Source: Myxococcota bacterium
Lineage (GTDB): Bacteria > Myxococcota_C > UBA6777
NCBI GenBank assembly: GCA_023150835.1
Contig: JAKLKB010000003.1
Location: 69,764-133,763 of the forward strand
DNA length: 64,000 nucleotides
Direction: 5' to 3'
How positions within the stretch are numbered: the first letter of the stretch is position 1; each line of letters opens with the position of its first letter. Both the position numbers and the translations under genes were made by a program. The notes below the pieces were generated by a model. It saw only the letters and a list, made by a program, of their open reading frames with translations. It did no database searches and was not told the DNA's origin. Shown here piece after piece: positions 45,474-55,465 of this stretch.

Positions 45474-48400
45474 ATGCAACAGCGTTTTCATGTCTTCACC
45501 AAACACCACTTTAACGGATGGTATACCGCGCAAGTCCTCACCCATCCCAACTACACCACATACGCCGCCACCCTCAAACAAGCCCGCGAGGAACTTCACG
45601 AAGTCCTTGCCCGCGAACTCGCGCTCAAACGCATCACCACCCCCGAAACCGACACCTTCTTCGATCCGCTGAACCAACACGCCCTACGGCTCGAACTCAA
45701 CGCGGTCCAAAACGAGCGCCTTGTGCGTGTCCCCATGCGTTTTACTTTGTTCGAGCGCCCGCTCAAGGAAAAAGATCTCTTCGAGATCTGGATCCCTCGG
45801 ATCGAAAAGACATTTCGGATCTTCGACAAAGACAACATCATCCCTTGGTCCGAAGAGATCGTGCGCGGCTTCTTTCACTTGCGCCAAGTCGAGTCCCTGC
45901 TGCAATACCAATACGAACGCAACGAACGCCTCGAAGCCTTGGAGGTGGTGTACCACGGAGCAGGCCGCTACAAGGTTAAAAAAGAAGACGAAAAGCCCGA
46001 CGAGGATATCTTTGCCTTCCAAGAGAGCAATCCGCTCAAAGAAGTGGGCGTCAATCTGACGCTCGAAGCCTCGGAAGGACGCTTGCAACGCGCTCATTTT
46101 CGAGAAAAGCCCCTTCAACAACTGCTGTCCGTTCTCAGCGGCCACCAGCAACGCAGCCTTTTGTTGATCGGCCCGTCGGGTGTAGGCAAGAGCGCACTTG
46201 TCCACGAACTCGCCCATCGCATCGCACTCAAACAAGTCCCTGAGCGCCTTCACAACACCAATATCTGGTACGTCACAGGAGGCCGCATCATCGCAGGGAT
46301 GAAGTATCTCGGGGAGTGGCAAGAGCGATGTATGCGGATCATCGAGGAAGTTCGCGCAGAACAAGGCATCCTTTATATCGACGGCATCCTCGAAGTGATG
46401 ATGTCGGGTTCGCTGCGCAGCGGACTCAACGTTGCACAGATGCTGTTGCCGTTTTTGCAAAAAGATGACTTGGTGGTGATCGCCGAAGCAACGCCCGATG
46501 CACTCGCGATGGCTGAACAACTCAACGCCCCCTTTGTCCAAACCTTCCGACGCTTCCCTGTTCCCGCCTTTTCCGCCCAAGAATCGTTCTCCATCCTCGA
46601 ACGTTCCGCCCAAAAGCTCGGCAAAGAGAACCAGATCCTGTTTACCCGCGAAGCCCTTCAACGTGCGCTCGATATCCTCGCTCGCTTCGGCGATGCCAAT
46701 GCTCTCCCCGGCTCTGGCATCCGATTGATTGAGCAGATGGCCCACCTCTATCCCCCCGGCACACAAAAACGCAAGCTCCATCCACAAGACGCCATCCAAG
46801 CTTTTTCCCGCTCTAGCGGCTTTCCTGAGGCCCTGATCGATCCCGATCAAAACCTTGATATGGACGCTGTTCGGCAGTTCTTTTTGGATCGCATCGTCGG
46901 CCAAGACAACCCTGTCCGTTTGCTCTCGAATCTGATCATGTTGATCAAAGCCAGCCTCAATGATCCCCAAAAACCCCTCGGCTCCTTTCTCTTTATGGGA
47001 CCCACAGGAGTCGGAAAGACCGAGTCGGTCTTGGCCCTCACCGAATATCTTTTCCGCGACCGCAAACGCCTGATCCGCCTCGATATGTCCGAATACGCGG
47101 CTCACGGTTCGGCCATGCGCCTTGTCGGAGGCGTCGACGGCGAAGGCGACCTCACCCGCAAGATCCGCGAACAACCCTTCTCTGTTGTCCTCCTTGATGA
47201 GATCGAAAAAGCCGACCCAAGTGTCTTTGATATCCTACTCCAAGTCCTCGGTGAAGGCCGTCTCACCGACACCACAGGCTCCACCGTCCACTTTACCCAT
47301 GCCATCGTGATCATGACCTCCAACCTCGGGGCCGAACAAAAGAACCCCGTCGGCTTTGCAGGCCGCACTCTCAAAGGTCTCGAAGCCCATTACCGCGATG
47401 CTGCCGAGCGTTTCTTTCGGCCCGAATTCATCAACCGCATCGACTTCTTGGTCCCCTTCCATCCGCTCGAACGCGATTCTCTCCGACGCATCGCAAAGAT
47501 GATGCTCGATCAAGCCATCCAACGCGAAGGCTTCCAGCGCCGCGAGATCAAAGTCCAGTACAACGACGAACTGCTCGATCATCTCGTCTCTATCGGCTAT
47601 CAACCCCGCTACGGAGCGCGACCCATGAAGCGCGCCATCGAACAAACTGTCCTCGTCCCGCTCTCTCGACGACTGATCCGCAGAAAAGACGCACAGGCCG
47701 AAACCTTCGAGCTTTACATCGACCAAGATCACCTCGCCATCCTCTCCAACCGCACCCCCTCCACCCCCATCCCTCTGCCCTTGCGCACCGTCCAACTCCA
47801 ACACGACAACCTCTGGGAACGCTATCTCGGCGACCTCCGACGCCGACTCCAGTCTTGGGAAGAAACCCCTTTCCTGCTCGAACTCCGACAACAAGGACAT
47901 CCGCTGTTCGGGCGTTTTGCACACTTCCTCCAAGACATCCACGATATCGAGTGGCTGTCCAAACGCACTCCCTCCACCCTTCCTCCCAACACCCAAGCGG
48001 ATCTCCACGCCCGCGCCCTCGCACTCGACGCACAGCGCCTCCAACTCGAATGGGATCTCTCTGTCGCTCGGTGGCTCCTCTCCCCCCATCCCACCGCCTG
48101 TTCGCTCTTTCTCCACAGCCCCACGCTCCACCCCCAAAGCATCCGCCTGATGCTGCGCATGGCCGATGCCTACAAACAATTCGCCCAAGAACTCGACCTC
48201 TCCCTCCAGATCACCGAAGAACCCCAACGCATCGCTCTGTCCTTTCAAGGCTCTCTCGCCGCCCTCTTGCGCGCAGAGATCGGCATCCATCGCCTACAGA
48301 TCGAAGACAACGCCTCCGTCGATATCATCCTCTCCGAAACAACCCAACCACCCGACCTCACCACCACCGAAGAAGATTCCCCCCTCCCGATCCGCATCCT

Positions 48401-48518
48401 CACCGAAGATCCACCCCTGCTCTTCGATCCGCTGTCTTCTCTTGAGATCCACGCCCCCCTCACCACCCTCTCGTCCCATCTACGGACTTTTTTGCTCATG
48501 CGCTTTGACTTCGCATAG
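45474..48518 (+). CDS. Clp/HSP100-like AAA+ ATPase 3 with release-factor-like C-terminal region
   Basis: A 1014-residue paralogue. The N-terminus has a clear HicB-like look ([10 protein letters not shown]...[18 protein letters not shown], residues ~13-51). D1 has Walker A GPSGVGKS (233-240), the pore-1-like KYLGEWQ (277-283), and a Walker B position reading LYIDG (Asp303-Gly304, Glu lost). D2 has Walker A GPTGVGKT (509-516), LLDEIEK (Asp575-Glu576), [11 protein letters not shown] and YGARPMKR. The pore loop is reduced to GGVDGEGD (552-559), and VGF is at 626-628. Residues ~770-945 match the release-factor PCRF core best of the three: [16 protein letters not shown] and [23 protein letters not shown] (in parts) correspond to the RF rMY and L.G..AY..L..E.GvHR segments. 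No GGQ is present. It starts 22 bases after AAA+ gene 2 and likely shares its transcript. Confidence 0.8.
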   Translation: MQQRFHVFTKHHFNGWYTAQVLTHPNYTTYAATLKQAREELHEVLARELALKRITTPETDTFFDPLNQHALRLELNAVQNERLVRVPMRFTLFERPLKEKDLFEIWIPRIEKTFRIFDKDNIIPWSEEIVRGFFHLRQVESLLQYQYERNERLEALEVVYHGAGRYKVKKEDEKPDEDIFAFQESNPLKEVGVNLTLEASEGRLQRAHFREKPLQQLLSVLSGHQQRSLLLIGPSGVGKSALVHELAHRIALKQVPERLHNTNIWYVTGGRIIAGMKYLGEWQERCMRIIEEVRAEQGILYIDGILEVMMSGSLRSGLNVAQMLLPFLQKDDLVVIAEATPDALAMAEQLNAPFVQTFRRFPVPAFSAQESFSILERSAQKLGKENQILFTREALQRALDILARFGDANALPGSGIRLIEQMAHLYPPGTQKRKLHPQDAIQAFSRSSGFPEALIDPDQNLDMDAVRQFFLDRIVGQDNPVRLLSNLIMLIKASLNDPQKPLGSFLFMGPTGVGKTESVLALTEYLFRDRKRLIRLDMSEYAAHGSAMRLVGGVDGEGDLTRKIREQPFSVVLLDEIEKADPSVFDILLQVLGEGRLTDTTGSTVHFTHAIVIMTSNLGAEQKNPVGFAGRTLKGLEAHYRDAAERFFRPEFINRIDFLVPFHPLERDSLRRIAKMMLDQAIQREGFQRREIKVQYNDELLDHLVSIGYQPRYGARPMKRAIEQTVLVPLSRRLIRRKDAQAETFELYIDQDHLAILSNRTPSTPIPLPLRTVQLQHDNLWERYLGDLRRRLQSWEETPFLLELRQQGHPLFGRFAHFLQDIHDIEWLSKRTPSTLPPNTQADLHARALALDAQRLQLEWDLSVARWLLSPHPTACSLFLHSPTLHPQSIRLMLRMADAYKQFAQELDLSLQITEEPQRIALSFQGSLAALLRAEIGIHRLQIEDNASVDIILSETTQPPDLTTTEEDSPLPIRILTEDPPLLFDPLSSLEIHAPLTTLSSHLRTFLLMRFDFA

Positions 48519-48589
48519 AAGTCATGCGACATCGCCCAAACCAACACACGGAACACACCACTCCAAACCTACAGGAAGCTCACTCCACA

Positions 48590-51007
48590 ATGCCACTTAC
48601 CTTGCCGCAACTTGAACACCACCTCTTTAGTGCTGCCGACATCCTACGCGGTAAAATGGATGCCTCCGAGTTCAAAGAATACATCTTCGGAATGTTATTC
48701 TTGAAACGCTGTTCCGACCAATTCGAGGTTCACCACGCAGAGATCATACGCGCACAAAAAGCCAAAAACCGCCCCGAAGAAGAAGCCCTCCAACGTGCTG
48801 AAAGTGCATCCTTTTATACAGGAACCTTCTTTGTTCCTCCCATGGCCCGCTGGCCCGCCCTTCGCGACCATCTTCACACCAACGTCGGCGACGGACTCAA
48901 CAAAGCACTTGGCGCATTAGAAACAGCAAACAGCGCACTCAGCGGCGTTGTCCAACACATCGACTTTACCCGCACTGTCGGAAAAAGCCGACTCCCCGAC
49001 AAAAAACTTCTTGAGCTGATCAAACACTTTAACAAATACCGTCTCCGCAACGAAGATTTCGAGTTCCCCGACCTACTCGGAGCCGCATACGAATACCTCA
49101 TCGGCCAATTTGCAGACTCTGCTGGCAAAAAAGGCGGCGAGTTCTACACACCCCGCGCCGTCGTCAAGATGATGGTGCGACTCGCCGACCCCAAAGAAGG
49201 GATGCGTGTCTATGACCCTTGCTCTGGTTCAGGGGGTATGTTGATCCTCGCCCGCGAACACGTCGCTGAACACGGCGGAGATCCACGAAATCTCCGCCTC
49301 TTTGGGCAAGAAGACAACGGCGGTGTTTGGTCGATCTCCAAAATGAACATGATCCTCCACAGCATCCCCGACGCCATCATCGAAAACGGCGATACCCTCG
49401 GATTTCCCCTCCACAAAGAAGGCGGTGAGTTGATGCGCTTCGACCGCATTCTCACCAACCCCCCTTTCTCGCAAAACTACAAACGCGAAGACATGGAGTT
49501 CACCGAACGCTTCCACTATGGCTGGTGCCCCGAATCGGGCAAAAAAGCCGACTTGATGTTTGTCCAACACATGATCGCCGTGATGCGTCCCAACGGCATG
49601 ATCTGCACCGTCATGCCACACGGCGTCTTGTTTCGCGGTGGAGACGAAAAGACTATCCGCGCAGGTATTATCCAAGACGACCTGCTCGATGCCGTGATCG
49701 GACTTGCGCCCAATCTCTTCTATGGAACAGGCATCCCCGCTTGTATCCTCGTACTCCGCGCCAAAGGCAGCAAACCCGCCGAGCGCAAAGGCAAAGTCCT
49801 CTTTATCAACGCAGATGCAGAGTTTCGCTCAGGCCGCGCACAAAATTACCTCGACCCCGAACACATCGAAAAGATCGTCAATGCTTACCAGCGTTACGAA
49901 GAGATCCCCGGCTTTGCAGCGCTCGTCGACAACACCACGCTCGCCGAAAACGGCTACAACCTCAACATCCGACGTTATGCCGACAACGCCCCGCCTCCCG
50001 AACCCCACGACGTGCGGGCGCACTTGCAAGGCGGCATCCCCAAGGCCGAAGTCCAAGACAAACAACCGCTCTTCCAAGCCCACGGACTCGACCCGATGCG
50101 CCTCTTTGTCGAGAGAGACAAACACTACCTCGACTTCGCCCCAACCCTCCAAAGCAGAAACGACCTCAAACCGCGCATCGAACAAGATCCCGGACTCCTT
50201 GCACGCGAAGCCGAACTCTTCCAAGCCTTCGAGGTTTGGTGGAACACTTACCGCGCCCAGATCGTCGGCTTGCCCACCACCCAACGGTTGATGCTCACAC
50301 GCGCCGAACTCATGGAATCGTTCGAGAAAGCCCTTGTACCCATCGGTCTCTTGGATCGTTTCCAAGTCGCGGGAACGATTGCGCGTTGGTGGGGCGATGT
50401 CTTGTACGACCTACGGGCGGTGATGGCGCAAGGATTTATGGGCGGTATCCACAGTTGGGTCGCCTCTATCCTCTCGCTCTTGGAAAACAGGCAAAAAGCC
50501 AACAGCCCTTTCGAGCACAAACTTGCGCGCCGACTCTTGGCCGATCTCAACGAAGAAATCACTCAAAAAGAAGCCGAGATCGCCGAGTTGGATAGCCAAA
50601 TCAAAGCCGCCAAACCCAACGACGACGATGAAAACAACGACGAGAACAGCGACAACGACGAAGAAGACGCCTTGAGCGAAGAAGAGATCAAAAAACGCAA
50701 AAGCAAACTCAGCGCCGCCAAAAAACAGCTCAAACAGCTATACAACAGCTTTGAAGAAGCTCTCAAACATGCCCGCGATGCTCTCGACAATGACGAAGCC
50801 CAAGTCCTTGTCTTGGAGATCCTCTCCAGCGACCTCCGCGACGAACTCACCCGCAAAGTCCACGCACACCGACAAACCGTCACCGCCGCTTTTGAAAATT
50901 GGTGGGACAAGTACCGCGTCACCTTGCGCGAGATCGAAAGGGCACGCGACACCGCCAAAACACGGATAGACGGTTTCTTGAAGGAGTTGGGCTATGTCGT
51001 TGGTTAA
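48590..51007 (+). CDS. hsdM: Type I restriction-modification methyltransferase subunit HsdM
   Basis: An 805-residue N6-adenine methyltransferase subunit. A HsdM N-terminal helical domain (~1-150) precedes [13 protein letters not shown]. AdoMet motif I is DPCSGSGGM (209-217) and the catalytic motif is NPPF (290-293). It is longer than the usual ~500-residue HsdM. The extra C-terminal ~250 residues are helical, with a very acidic stretch (Asn/Asp/Glu run, ~680-705) and coiled-coil-like sequence that may bind HsdS. ATG 48590 has AGGAAG upstream. Its stop overlaps the hsdS start by 14 bases, so M and S are translationally coupled. Confidence 0.93.
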   Translation: MPLTLPQLEHHLFSAADILRGKMDASEFKEYIFGMLFLKRCSDQFEVHHAEIIRAQKAKNRPEEEALQRAESASFYTGTFFVPPMARWPALRDHLHTNVGDGLNKALGALETANSALSGVVQHIDFTRTVGKSRLPDKKLLELIKHFNKYRLRNEDFEFPDLLGAAYEYLIGQFADSAGKKGGEFYTPRAVVKMMVRLADPKEGMRVYDPCSGSGGMLILAREHVAEHGGDPRNLRLFGQEDNGGVWSISKMNMILHSIPDAIIENGDTLGFPLHKEGGELMRFDRILTNPPFSQNYKREDMEFTERFHYGWCPESGKKADLMFVQHMIAVMRPNGMICTVMPHGVLFRGGDEKTIRAGIIQDDLLDAVIGLAPNLFYGTGIPACILVLRAKGSKPAERKGKVLFINADAEFRSGRAQNYLDPEHIEKIVNAYQRYEEIPGFAALVDNTTLAENGYNLNIRRYADNAPPPEPHDVRAHLQGGIPKAEVQDKQPLFQAHGLDPMRLFVERDKHYLDFAPTLQSRNDLKPRIEQDPGLLAREAELFQAFEVWWNTYRAQIVGLPTTQRLMLTRAELMESFEKALVPIGLLDRFQVAGTIARWWGDVLYDLRAVMAQGFMGGIHSWVASILSLLENRQKANSPFEHKLARRLLADLNEEITQKEAEIAELDSQIKAAKPNDDDENNDENSDNDEEDALSEEEIKKRKSKLSAAKKQLKQLYNSFEEALKHARDALDNDEAQVLVLEILSSDLRDELTRKVHAHRQTVTAAFENWWDKYRVTLREIERARDTAKTRIDGFLKELGYVVG

Positions 51008-52271
51008 AAAATGGAGCGAATACCGACTGGGTGATCTTTCTAGGATCCGTAGAGGAGCCAGCCCCCGACCTATCTCAAATCCTGCATGGTTCGCAGAAAA
51101 AGGCCCCGGATGGATAAGGATCTCTGATGTTACCAAAACCGAGGGCAAATTAACACAAACAGAGCAAAGACTGTCACCGGAAGGGGTAAAACGAAGCGTT
51201 CCGGTACACCCCGGCCAAGTAATCATGAGCATATGCGCAACAATTGGAGAACCTATCGAAATTGGAATCGAGGCTTGTATCCACGATGGATTCGTCGTAT
51301 TTGACCAACACGAACACTGTCTAGATAAAAGGTTCCTCATACACCACTTGCGAAAAACACAATCCTTCTTCAAAGGACAAGGCCAAACAGGAACACAAGC
51401 AAACCTGAACACAGGTATTGTTGCCCAAAGCCCAATCCAACTCCCGCCCCTCGCGGAGCAGCGGCGCATCGCGGAGATCCTCGATACACTGGACGAAGCG
51501 ATACGACAGACGGAGGCGCTGTTGGCGAAGTTGCAGCAGATGAAACAGGGGTTGCTGCATGATCTGTTGACGCGGGGGATCGGCGCAGATGGGGCGCTGC
51601 GTCCGCCACACGAAGAAGTTCCCGCGCTTTACAAGGATTCGCCGCTTGGCAAGATCCCGAAAGACTGGACGGTCGGGAGGTTAGAAGATTTTTTGACAAA
51701 CTTGATCGATTATAGAGGAAAAACGCCAAACAAAACGAACCACGGGATTCCTCTGATCACAGCACGAAATGTACGGATGGGATTTATTGATCCAGAACCT
51801 AAGGAATACATAGCAGCTTCCGCGTACACACATTGGATGACACGAGGAATTCCCTCTCCGGGCGATGTGTTGTTCACGATGGAAGCTCCCTTGGGGCATG
51901 CAGCATTTTTCCCACAAGAAAAAGTGGCTCTCGCGCAACGTATCGTGACGCTCGTTCCCAACAGAAGCAAAGTGGCGGACAAATTTTTGCTATGGTTGGT
52001 GTTATGGCATGGTTCGCAAACCAGAATCTATCGTTACTCAACGGGTTCAACGGTATTGGGGATAAAACAATCTGTCCTCAGAAAGATACTATTTCAGTTC
52101 CCTACGATAGCCGAAGGTCTTTGTATATCGGACATTTTAGCGAAAGCTTCTTGCAAAATCGAGCAGGAACAAGAGGAACTCCAAAAGCTCCGCTCGCTCA
52201 AGGCGGGTTTGATGGAGGATTTGTTGACAGGGCGGGTGCGTGTGCCAGTGGTCGAAGAAGGAGAGGGTTGA
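50994..52271 (+). CDS. hsdS: Type I restriction-modification specificity subunit HsdS
   Basis: A 425-residue DNA-specificity subunit with two target-recognition domains (about residues 5-150 and 210-370). Each is followed by a conserved helical repeat: [20 protein letters not shown].. with LLHDLLTRG after TRD1, and the parallel [14 protein letters not shown].. with [12 protein letters not shown] after TRD2. It sets the bipartite target of the M2S and R2M2S complexes. The TRD-coding stretches are visibly richer in A and T than the neighbours, as is common for exchanged TRDs. The start lies inside hsdM. Confidence 0.92.
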   Translation: MSLVKKWSEYRLGDLSRIRRGASPRPISNPAWFAEKGPGWIRISDVTKTEGKLTQTEQRLSPEGVKRSVPVHPGQVIMSICATIGEPIEIGIEACIHDGFVVFDQHEHCLDKRFLIHHLRKTQSFFKGQGQTGTQANLNTGIVAQSPIQLPPLAEQRRIAEILDTLDEAIRQTEALLAKLQQMKQGLLHDLLTRGIGADGALRPPHEEVPALYKDSPLGKIPKDWTVGRLEDFLTNLIDYRGKTPNKTNHGIPLITARNVRMGFIDPEPKEYIAASAYTHWMTRGIPSPGDVLFTMEAPLGHAAFFPQEKVALAQRIVTLVPNRSKVADKFLLWLVLWHGSQTRIYRYSTGSTVLGIKQSVLRKILFQFPTIAEGLCISDILAKASCKIEQEQEELQKLRSLKAGLMEDLLTGRVRVPVVEEGEG

Positions 52272-52339
52272 GAGAGTGCCTTGACCGACGGGGGAAGCAA
52301 CAGCTAGTTTCAATCGAGAGAAGGAGTTCGGGAGGTGTT

Positions 52340-52416
52340 GAACCTCACCCCTGTCCTTCGGACATCCCCTCTCCACGCGGGCGCTCACCGCGTTCGCTGC
52401 GCAGAGAGGGGAAAGA
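52340..52416. repeat. Dispersed repeat family D, copy 2
   Basis: AACCTCACCCCTGTCCTTCG, CATCCCCTCTCC and AGAGAGGGGAAAG match the copy at 39619-39698. It fills the gap between hsdS and the AAA ATPase gene and may mark an insertion boundary of the embedded pair. Confidence 0.65.
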
Positions 52417-52436
52417 AAGCACGGAGATTGCGGTAC

Positions 52437-53606
52437 ATGGCCCCACTTCGCAGCCTGCGAATTCAAAACGTCCGTCACCTTGAAGATCTCACGCTGACGG
52501 GACTTGGTGAGATCAACCTCCTTTTTGGAACCAACGATTCGGGAAAGTCTTCGATCCTCGAAGCCATCGCAATTTGGTGCGATCCTCTCAACCCTGACAA
52601 CTGGAAACAAGTGGCCAGATATCGCAGCACTTGGCCTTTTTATGAACGGAGTTCAACGCTTTCGGATCTAGAATCGATCTCTTGGTTGTTTCGATGCACA
52701 CCACAGCAACAACACCTTCCCATTACTTTGTCGGGAGAAGGTACCGCACCTTTTCTTTCTCTCTCCGCAGAAATCGAGATTTCCGAAGTCATCCCGGAAC
52801 AAGTGGGCGAGGAATCTGACATGACTTCAAAGAAACGTATTTTCGGACGACGAGAAGACCAACCGCAGTTGATGATGGATCTAACCGTGCAAGGAGAACG
52901 ATCAGACTCTGATTACCATCTATTTCCGAAGCCCCCCGTTCACCAAACGCTACGCTATTGGGAATACCCGCTCAGAAGTATATTACTGAGGCGTCGCACC
53001 GGAGGCGAAAAATCCATTCTGTGCAAAGTTGTGAACAACCTCTCCCACAGAAGCGAAAATCTCCTCAAAAGCCAATTCAGCGATGTGATCCGCTCTAATT
53101 ACAAAGATTCTGTGCTTGAAGCTCTTCGCATCCTCGATCCAAATATCGAAGAACTCGCCATCCTGACCCCCCAAGAAGATTTGTCTGAGATGGCTCACTT
53201 GAGAGCACTGCGCGGTGACGCAAGCCTTCAGATCAGGTACAAAGAAACAGGGTTCTTGCCGCTGTCCTCTTTTGGGGATGGACTCAGAAGAATTCTCCAC
53301 ATCGCGTTTCAACTGCCCAAACTCCGTGGAGGAGTGTTGTTGATCGACGAGATCGAAGTGTCCATTCACGCGAGCAAATTGGGGATGTTTTTCGATTGGC
53401 TTGCAAAAAACTGCCAAACCTTTCAGATCCAACTCTTCGCAACCACTCACAGCTTGGAGGCCATCGACGCGATACTCGGCGAAAAGGGAGAACGCGCCGA
53501 GTCGATCACAGCGTTTCGATTGCAGCAAGGCACAGCCAAACGCTTTAGCGGCGAGCAACTAAAAAGGCTTCGATTGGATCGAGGATTAGAGGTGCGAGGA
53601 ACATGA
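52437..53606 (+). CDS. AAA/ABC-type ATPase of an OLD/PARIS-like defence pair
   Basis: A 389-residue ATPase of the AAA_15/AAA_21 (OLD, RecF-like) type. The N-terminal strand SLRIQNVRHLEDLTL leads to Walker A GTNDSGKSS (about residues 31-39). A signature-like SSFGDGLRRIL (~280) follows, with Walker B GVLLIDEIE (~305) and the H-loop in FATTHSLEA (~340). The stop overlaps the start of a TOPRIM-like gene (ATGA). An ATPase of this class directly coupled to a TOPRIM-like protein is the arrangement of OLD class 2, Gabija-like and PARIS (AriA/AriB) defence systems, and the location inside a type I R-M locus supports a defence role. The exact family cannot be fixed by eye. Confidence 0.78.
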   Translation: MAPLRSLRIQNVRHLEDLTLTGLGEINLLFGTNDSGKSSILEAIAIWCDPLNPDNWKQVARYRSTWPFYERSSTLSDLESISWLFRCTPQQQHLPITLSGEGTAPFLSLSAEIEISEVIPEQVGEESDMTSKKRIFGRREDQPQLMMDLTVQGERSDSDYHLFPKPPVHQTLRYWEYPLRSILLRRRTGGEKSILCKVVNNLSHRSENLLKSQFSDVIRSNYKDSVLEALRILDPNIEELAILTPQEDLSEMAHLRALRGDASLQIRYKETGFLPLSSFGDGLRRILHIAFQLPKLRGGVLLIDEIEVSIHASKLGMFFDWLAKNCQTFQIQLFATTHSLEAIDAILGEKGERAESITAFRLQQGTAKRFSGEQLKRLRLDRGLEVRGT

Positions 53607-54436
53607 GGTTTGGCTATTTTATCGTGGAAGGCCCACACGATCAGGAATTTGTGGGCCGATTGTTAAAGATCGAACTCGGTAAGATGCAAAGAATACGGCA
53701 AGAAGAAGACTTGGATGCTCGTTGGAAAGTATTGATCCCGCGAACCTTTCCACACGACGGCGATCTCTTGAAACGCATGCCTGTGCCCACTTTTTTCCAA
53801 AACCAAGAGTGGTCTATCGCAATCCAAAACGCCATCGGAGATACAAAACTGGCAGCGGCTTTGGCGGATGACCTAACATCCTTGGATGCACCACCCGAAT
53901 TTGTCGGTGTGTTTTTGGATGCCGACAAAGACGCACCCCAAAATCGATTCAACGCGTTACAACGAGAACTTACACAAAGAGGATTCACACTCCCCACCCT
54001 CCAAGCATCGGGCCAAGTGTGCAAACAGGCTCATTACGAAGACGAAAACCAAACCCAAGCCAAACTACGCTTGGGGATCTTCGTTCTCCCTGATAACCAA
54101 TCCATCGGCACTCTGGAGAACATTCTTCTTGAGTGCGCTGCGAACAACTACCCCACACTCCACCAAGCCGCACAAGCGTACGTGCAAAACATCGACCTGT
54201 CCGGGCTAAATTCCGATGATCTGCAAGATATCCGAAAACCAACAGGGCGCTTGAAGGCGACGGTCTCGTGTGTCTCAAACATCTTGCGCCCCGGAAAGTC
54301 GGTTCAAGTCTCCATCCAAGACAATCGGTGGATCGACAAACAAACCGAAACATTACCGAAGATACAGGCTTGCCTCTGTTTTGTGCGAGAGCTTCTTTCT
54401 TGTACTCCACCGAGCGAAAACGTGATTGGAGTATAG
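53603..54436 (+). CDS. TOPRIM-like DUF3226 protein, partner of the AAA ATPase
   Basis: A 277-residue protein. YFIVEGPHDQEFV at the N-terminus supplies the TOPRIM-type Glu, and FVGVFLDADKDAPQ (~100) supplies the DxD pair, the pattern of the DUF3226/OLD-TOPRIM fold. A further family-like segment LGIFVLPDNQSIGTLENILLE (in parts, ~165-185) follows. TOPRIM partners of AAA ATPases are usually nucleases or effectors that act when the ATPase senses infection. Its ATG overlaps the ATPase stop by four bases. No other toxin motif is seen. Confidence 0.72.
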   Translation: MRFGYFIVEGPHDQEFVGRLLKIELGKMQRIRQEEDLDARWKVLIPRTFPHDGDLLKRMPVPTFFQNQEWSIAIQNAIGDTKLAAALADDLTSLDAPPEFVGVFLDADKDAPQNRFNALQRELTQRGFTLPTLQASGQVCKQAHYEDENQTQAKLRLGIFVLPDNQSIGTLENILLECAANNYPTLHQAAQAYVQNIDLSGLNSDDLQDIRKPTGRLKATVSCVSNILRPGKSVQVSIQDNRWIDKQTETLPKIQACLCFVRELLSCTPPSENVIGV

Positions 54437-54697
54437 AGACTCCAACGTGCGACCCGCGCCAACGAAAGAAAAGCCTTGGGGGAGGTTGTTGGGTGGCTTG
54501 GGCCAAAAAAGAGCCTTGGGTGGATGGTTTTGCGGGGCGGGGCAAAAGAAAGAGTATCGACGCACCAAGTGACGGCTAGCGCGAATGAAAAAACAGCCTT
54601 GAGGGAGGTGTTTCAATGGGACGGCGACAAAAGGGAGGGTAGACGCTCCAAGCGACGCGCAGAATGGACGCAGAAGAAGACCGAAGCCTATCGTTTT

Positions 54698-55465
54698 TCA
54701 GGCGCTGGGGGGAGTGGGTGGGGCTGGGGGTTGTTCTTTGGTGGGGGTGAGGGCGTCGATCTCGTGCAGCTTTTCTTCGAGAGGCGCAAAGAACGAAGAA
54801 AACGTATCAGGTTCATCGCGCAGAAGCAAACGTGCGGCGTCTTGGAAACGCGACATCCACGCCATGAAGCTTTTGCGGGCTTCGGTGTCGCTTTGGGCTT
54901 GGCTTTCTGGGGGCAAACCGGCAAGTTCTCGCAAGCCTTCGTTCATCTGTTCGGCCACCTCAAAAAGCTCGTCAAGCAGCTTGCCAACATGGAAGCGTTC
55001 TTTGCCACAGACAAGCTCGATAGAATCAAGGGCTTTTCGTGCTTTGGGTGCGTCTTTGAGTTGCTTTTGAAGGCGAAGCGCTTCGGCGACTTCTTCGCTG
55101 CGACTGAAAGCGTTGACGCGCAGTCGATGAGGATACAGTTGTTGTTGAAGCTGCTCAAAGAAAGCGCGTTGTGCGGAATCCGCAAGGATCTGCGCGACCA
55201 CACCGAGCAAACGATACACCATGCTATTGATCAGGTCGTGACGTTGATCGAGTTGTCCGAGTCGTTCGCGGAGAGAGTTGTCCTTTGGGGTGGAAGTAAC
55301 GGTAGGGCGGCTGGCAACAAGGGCGAGATACACGTCGTGGAGGTGCGTTCTGTAGCTACTCAACAACGGGTAATTCTCCCAGACAGCTTTGTTTTCAGGG
55401 CGTTCAAGCATTTCCTTCAGAACATAGAGCATCGAAAGGGTACTGAGATCACGCAAGGCAGCCAT
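54698..55465 (-). CDS. Helical hypothetical protein on the opposite strand within the hsd locus
   Basis: A 255-residue soluble protein, almost entirely helical, with heptad-like Leu/Gln/Glu spacing (LSMLYVLKEMLERPENK, RAFFEQLQQQLYPHRL, VAEALRLQKQLKDA). It ends in a Pro/Thr-rich tail. No catalytic motif or family was recognised. GAGAAGGAG 5 bases before the ATG supports real translation. It is the only gene of the island transcribed leftward, divergent from hsdR over a 370-base region, so it could be a regulator or an independently acquired gene. Confidence 0.6.
   Translation of the reverse strand: MAALRDLSTLSMLYVLKEMLERPENKAVWENYPLLSSYRTHLHDVYLALVASRPTVTSTPKDNSLRERLGQLDQRHDLINSMVYRLLGVVAQILADSAQRAFFEQLQQQLYPHRLRVNAFSRSEEVAEALRLQKQLKDAPKARKALDSIELVCGKERFHVGKLLDELFEVAEQMNEGLRELAGLPPESQAQSDTEARKSFMAWMSRFQDAARLLLRDEPDTFSSFFAPLEEKLHEIDALTPTKEQPPAPPTPPSA

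Noticed and set aside
34521-48518. Functional peptide-chain release factors
   Set aside because: No GGQ or GGQ-like motif is present in any of the three C-termini, so a peptidyl-tRNA hydrolysis function is not supported; only the PCRF-like part is proposed.
34521-48518. Type VI secretion ClpV
   Set aside because: No T6SS genes nearby, no ClpV N-domain, and the D2 pore loop needed for sheath threading is missing.
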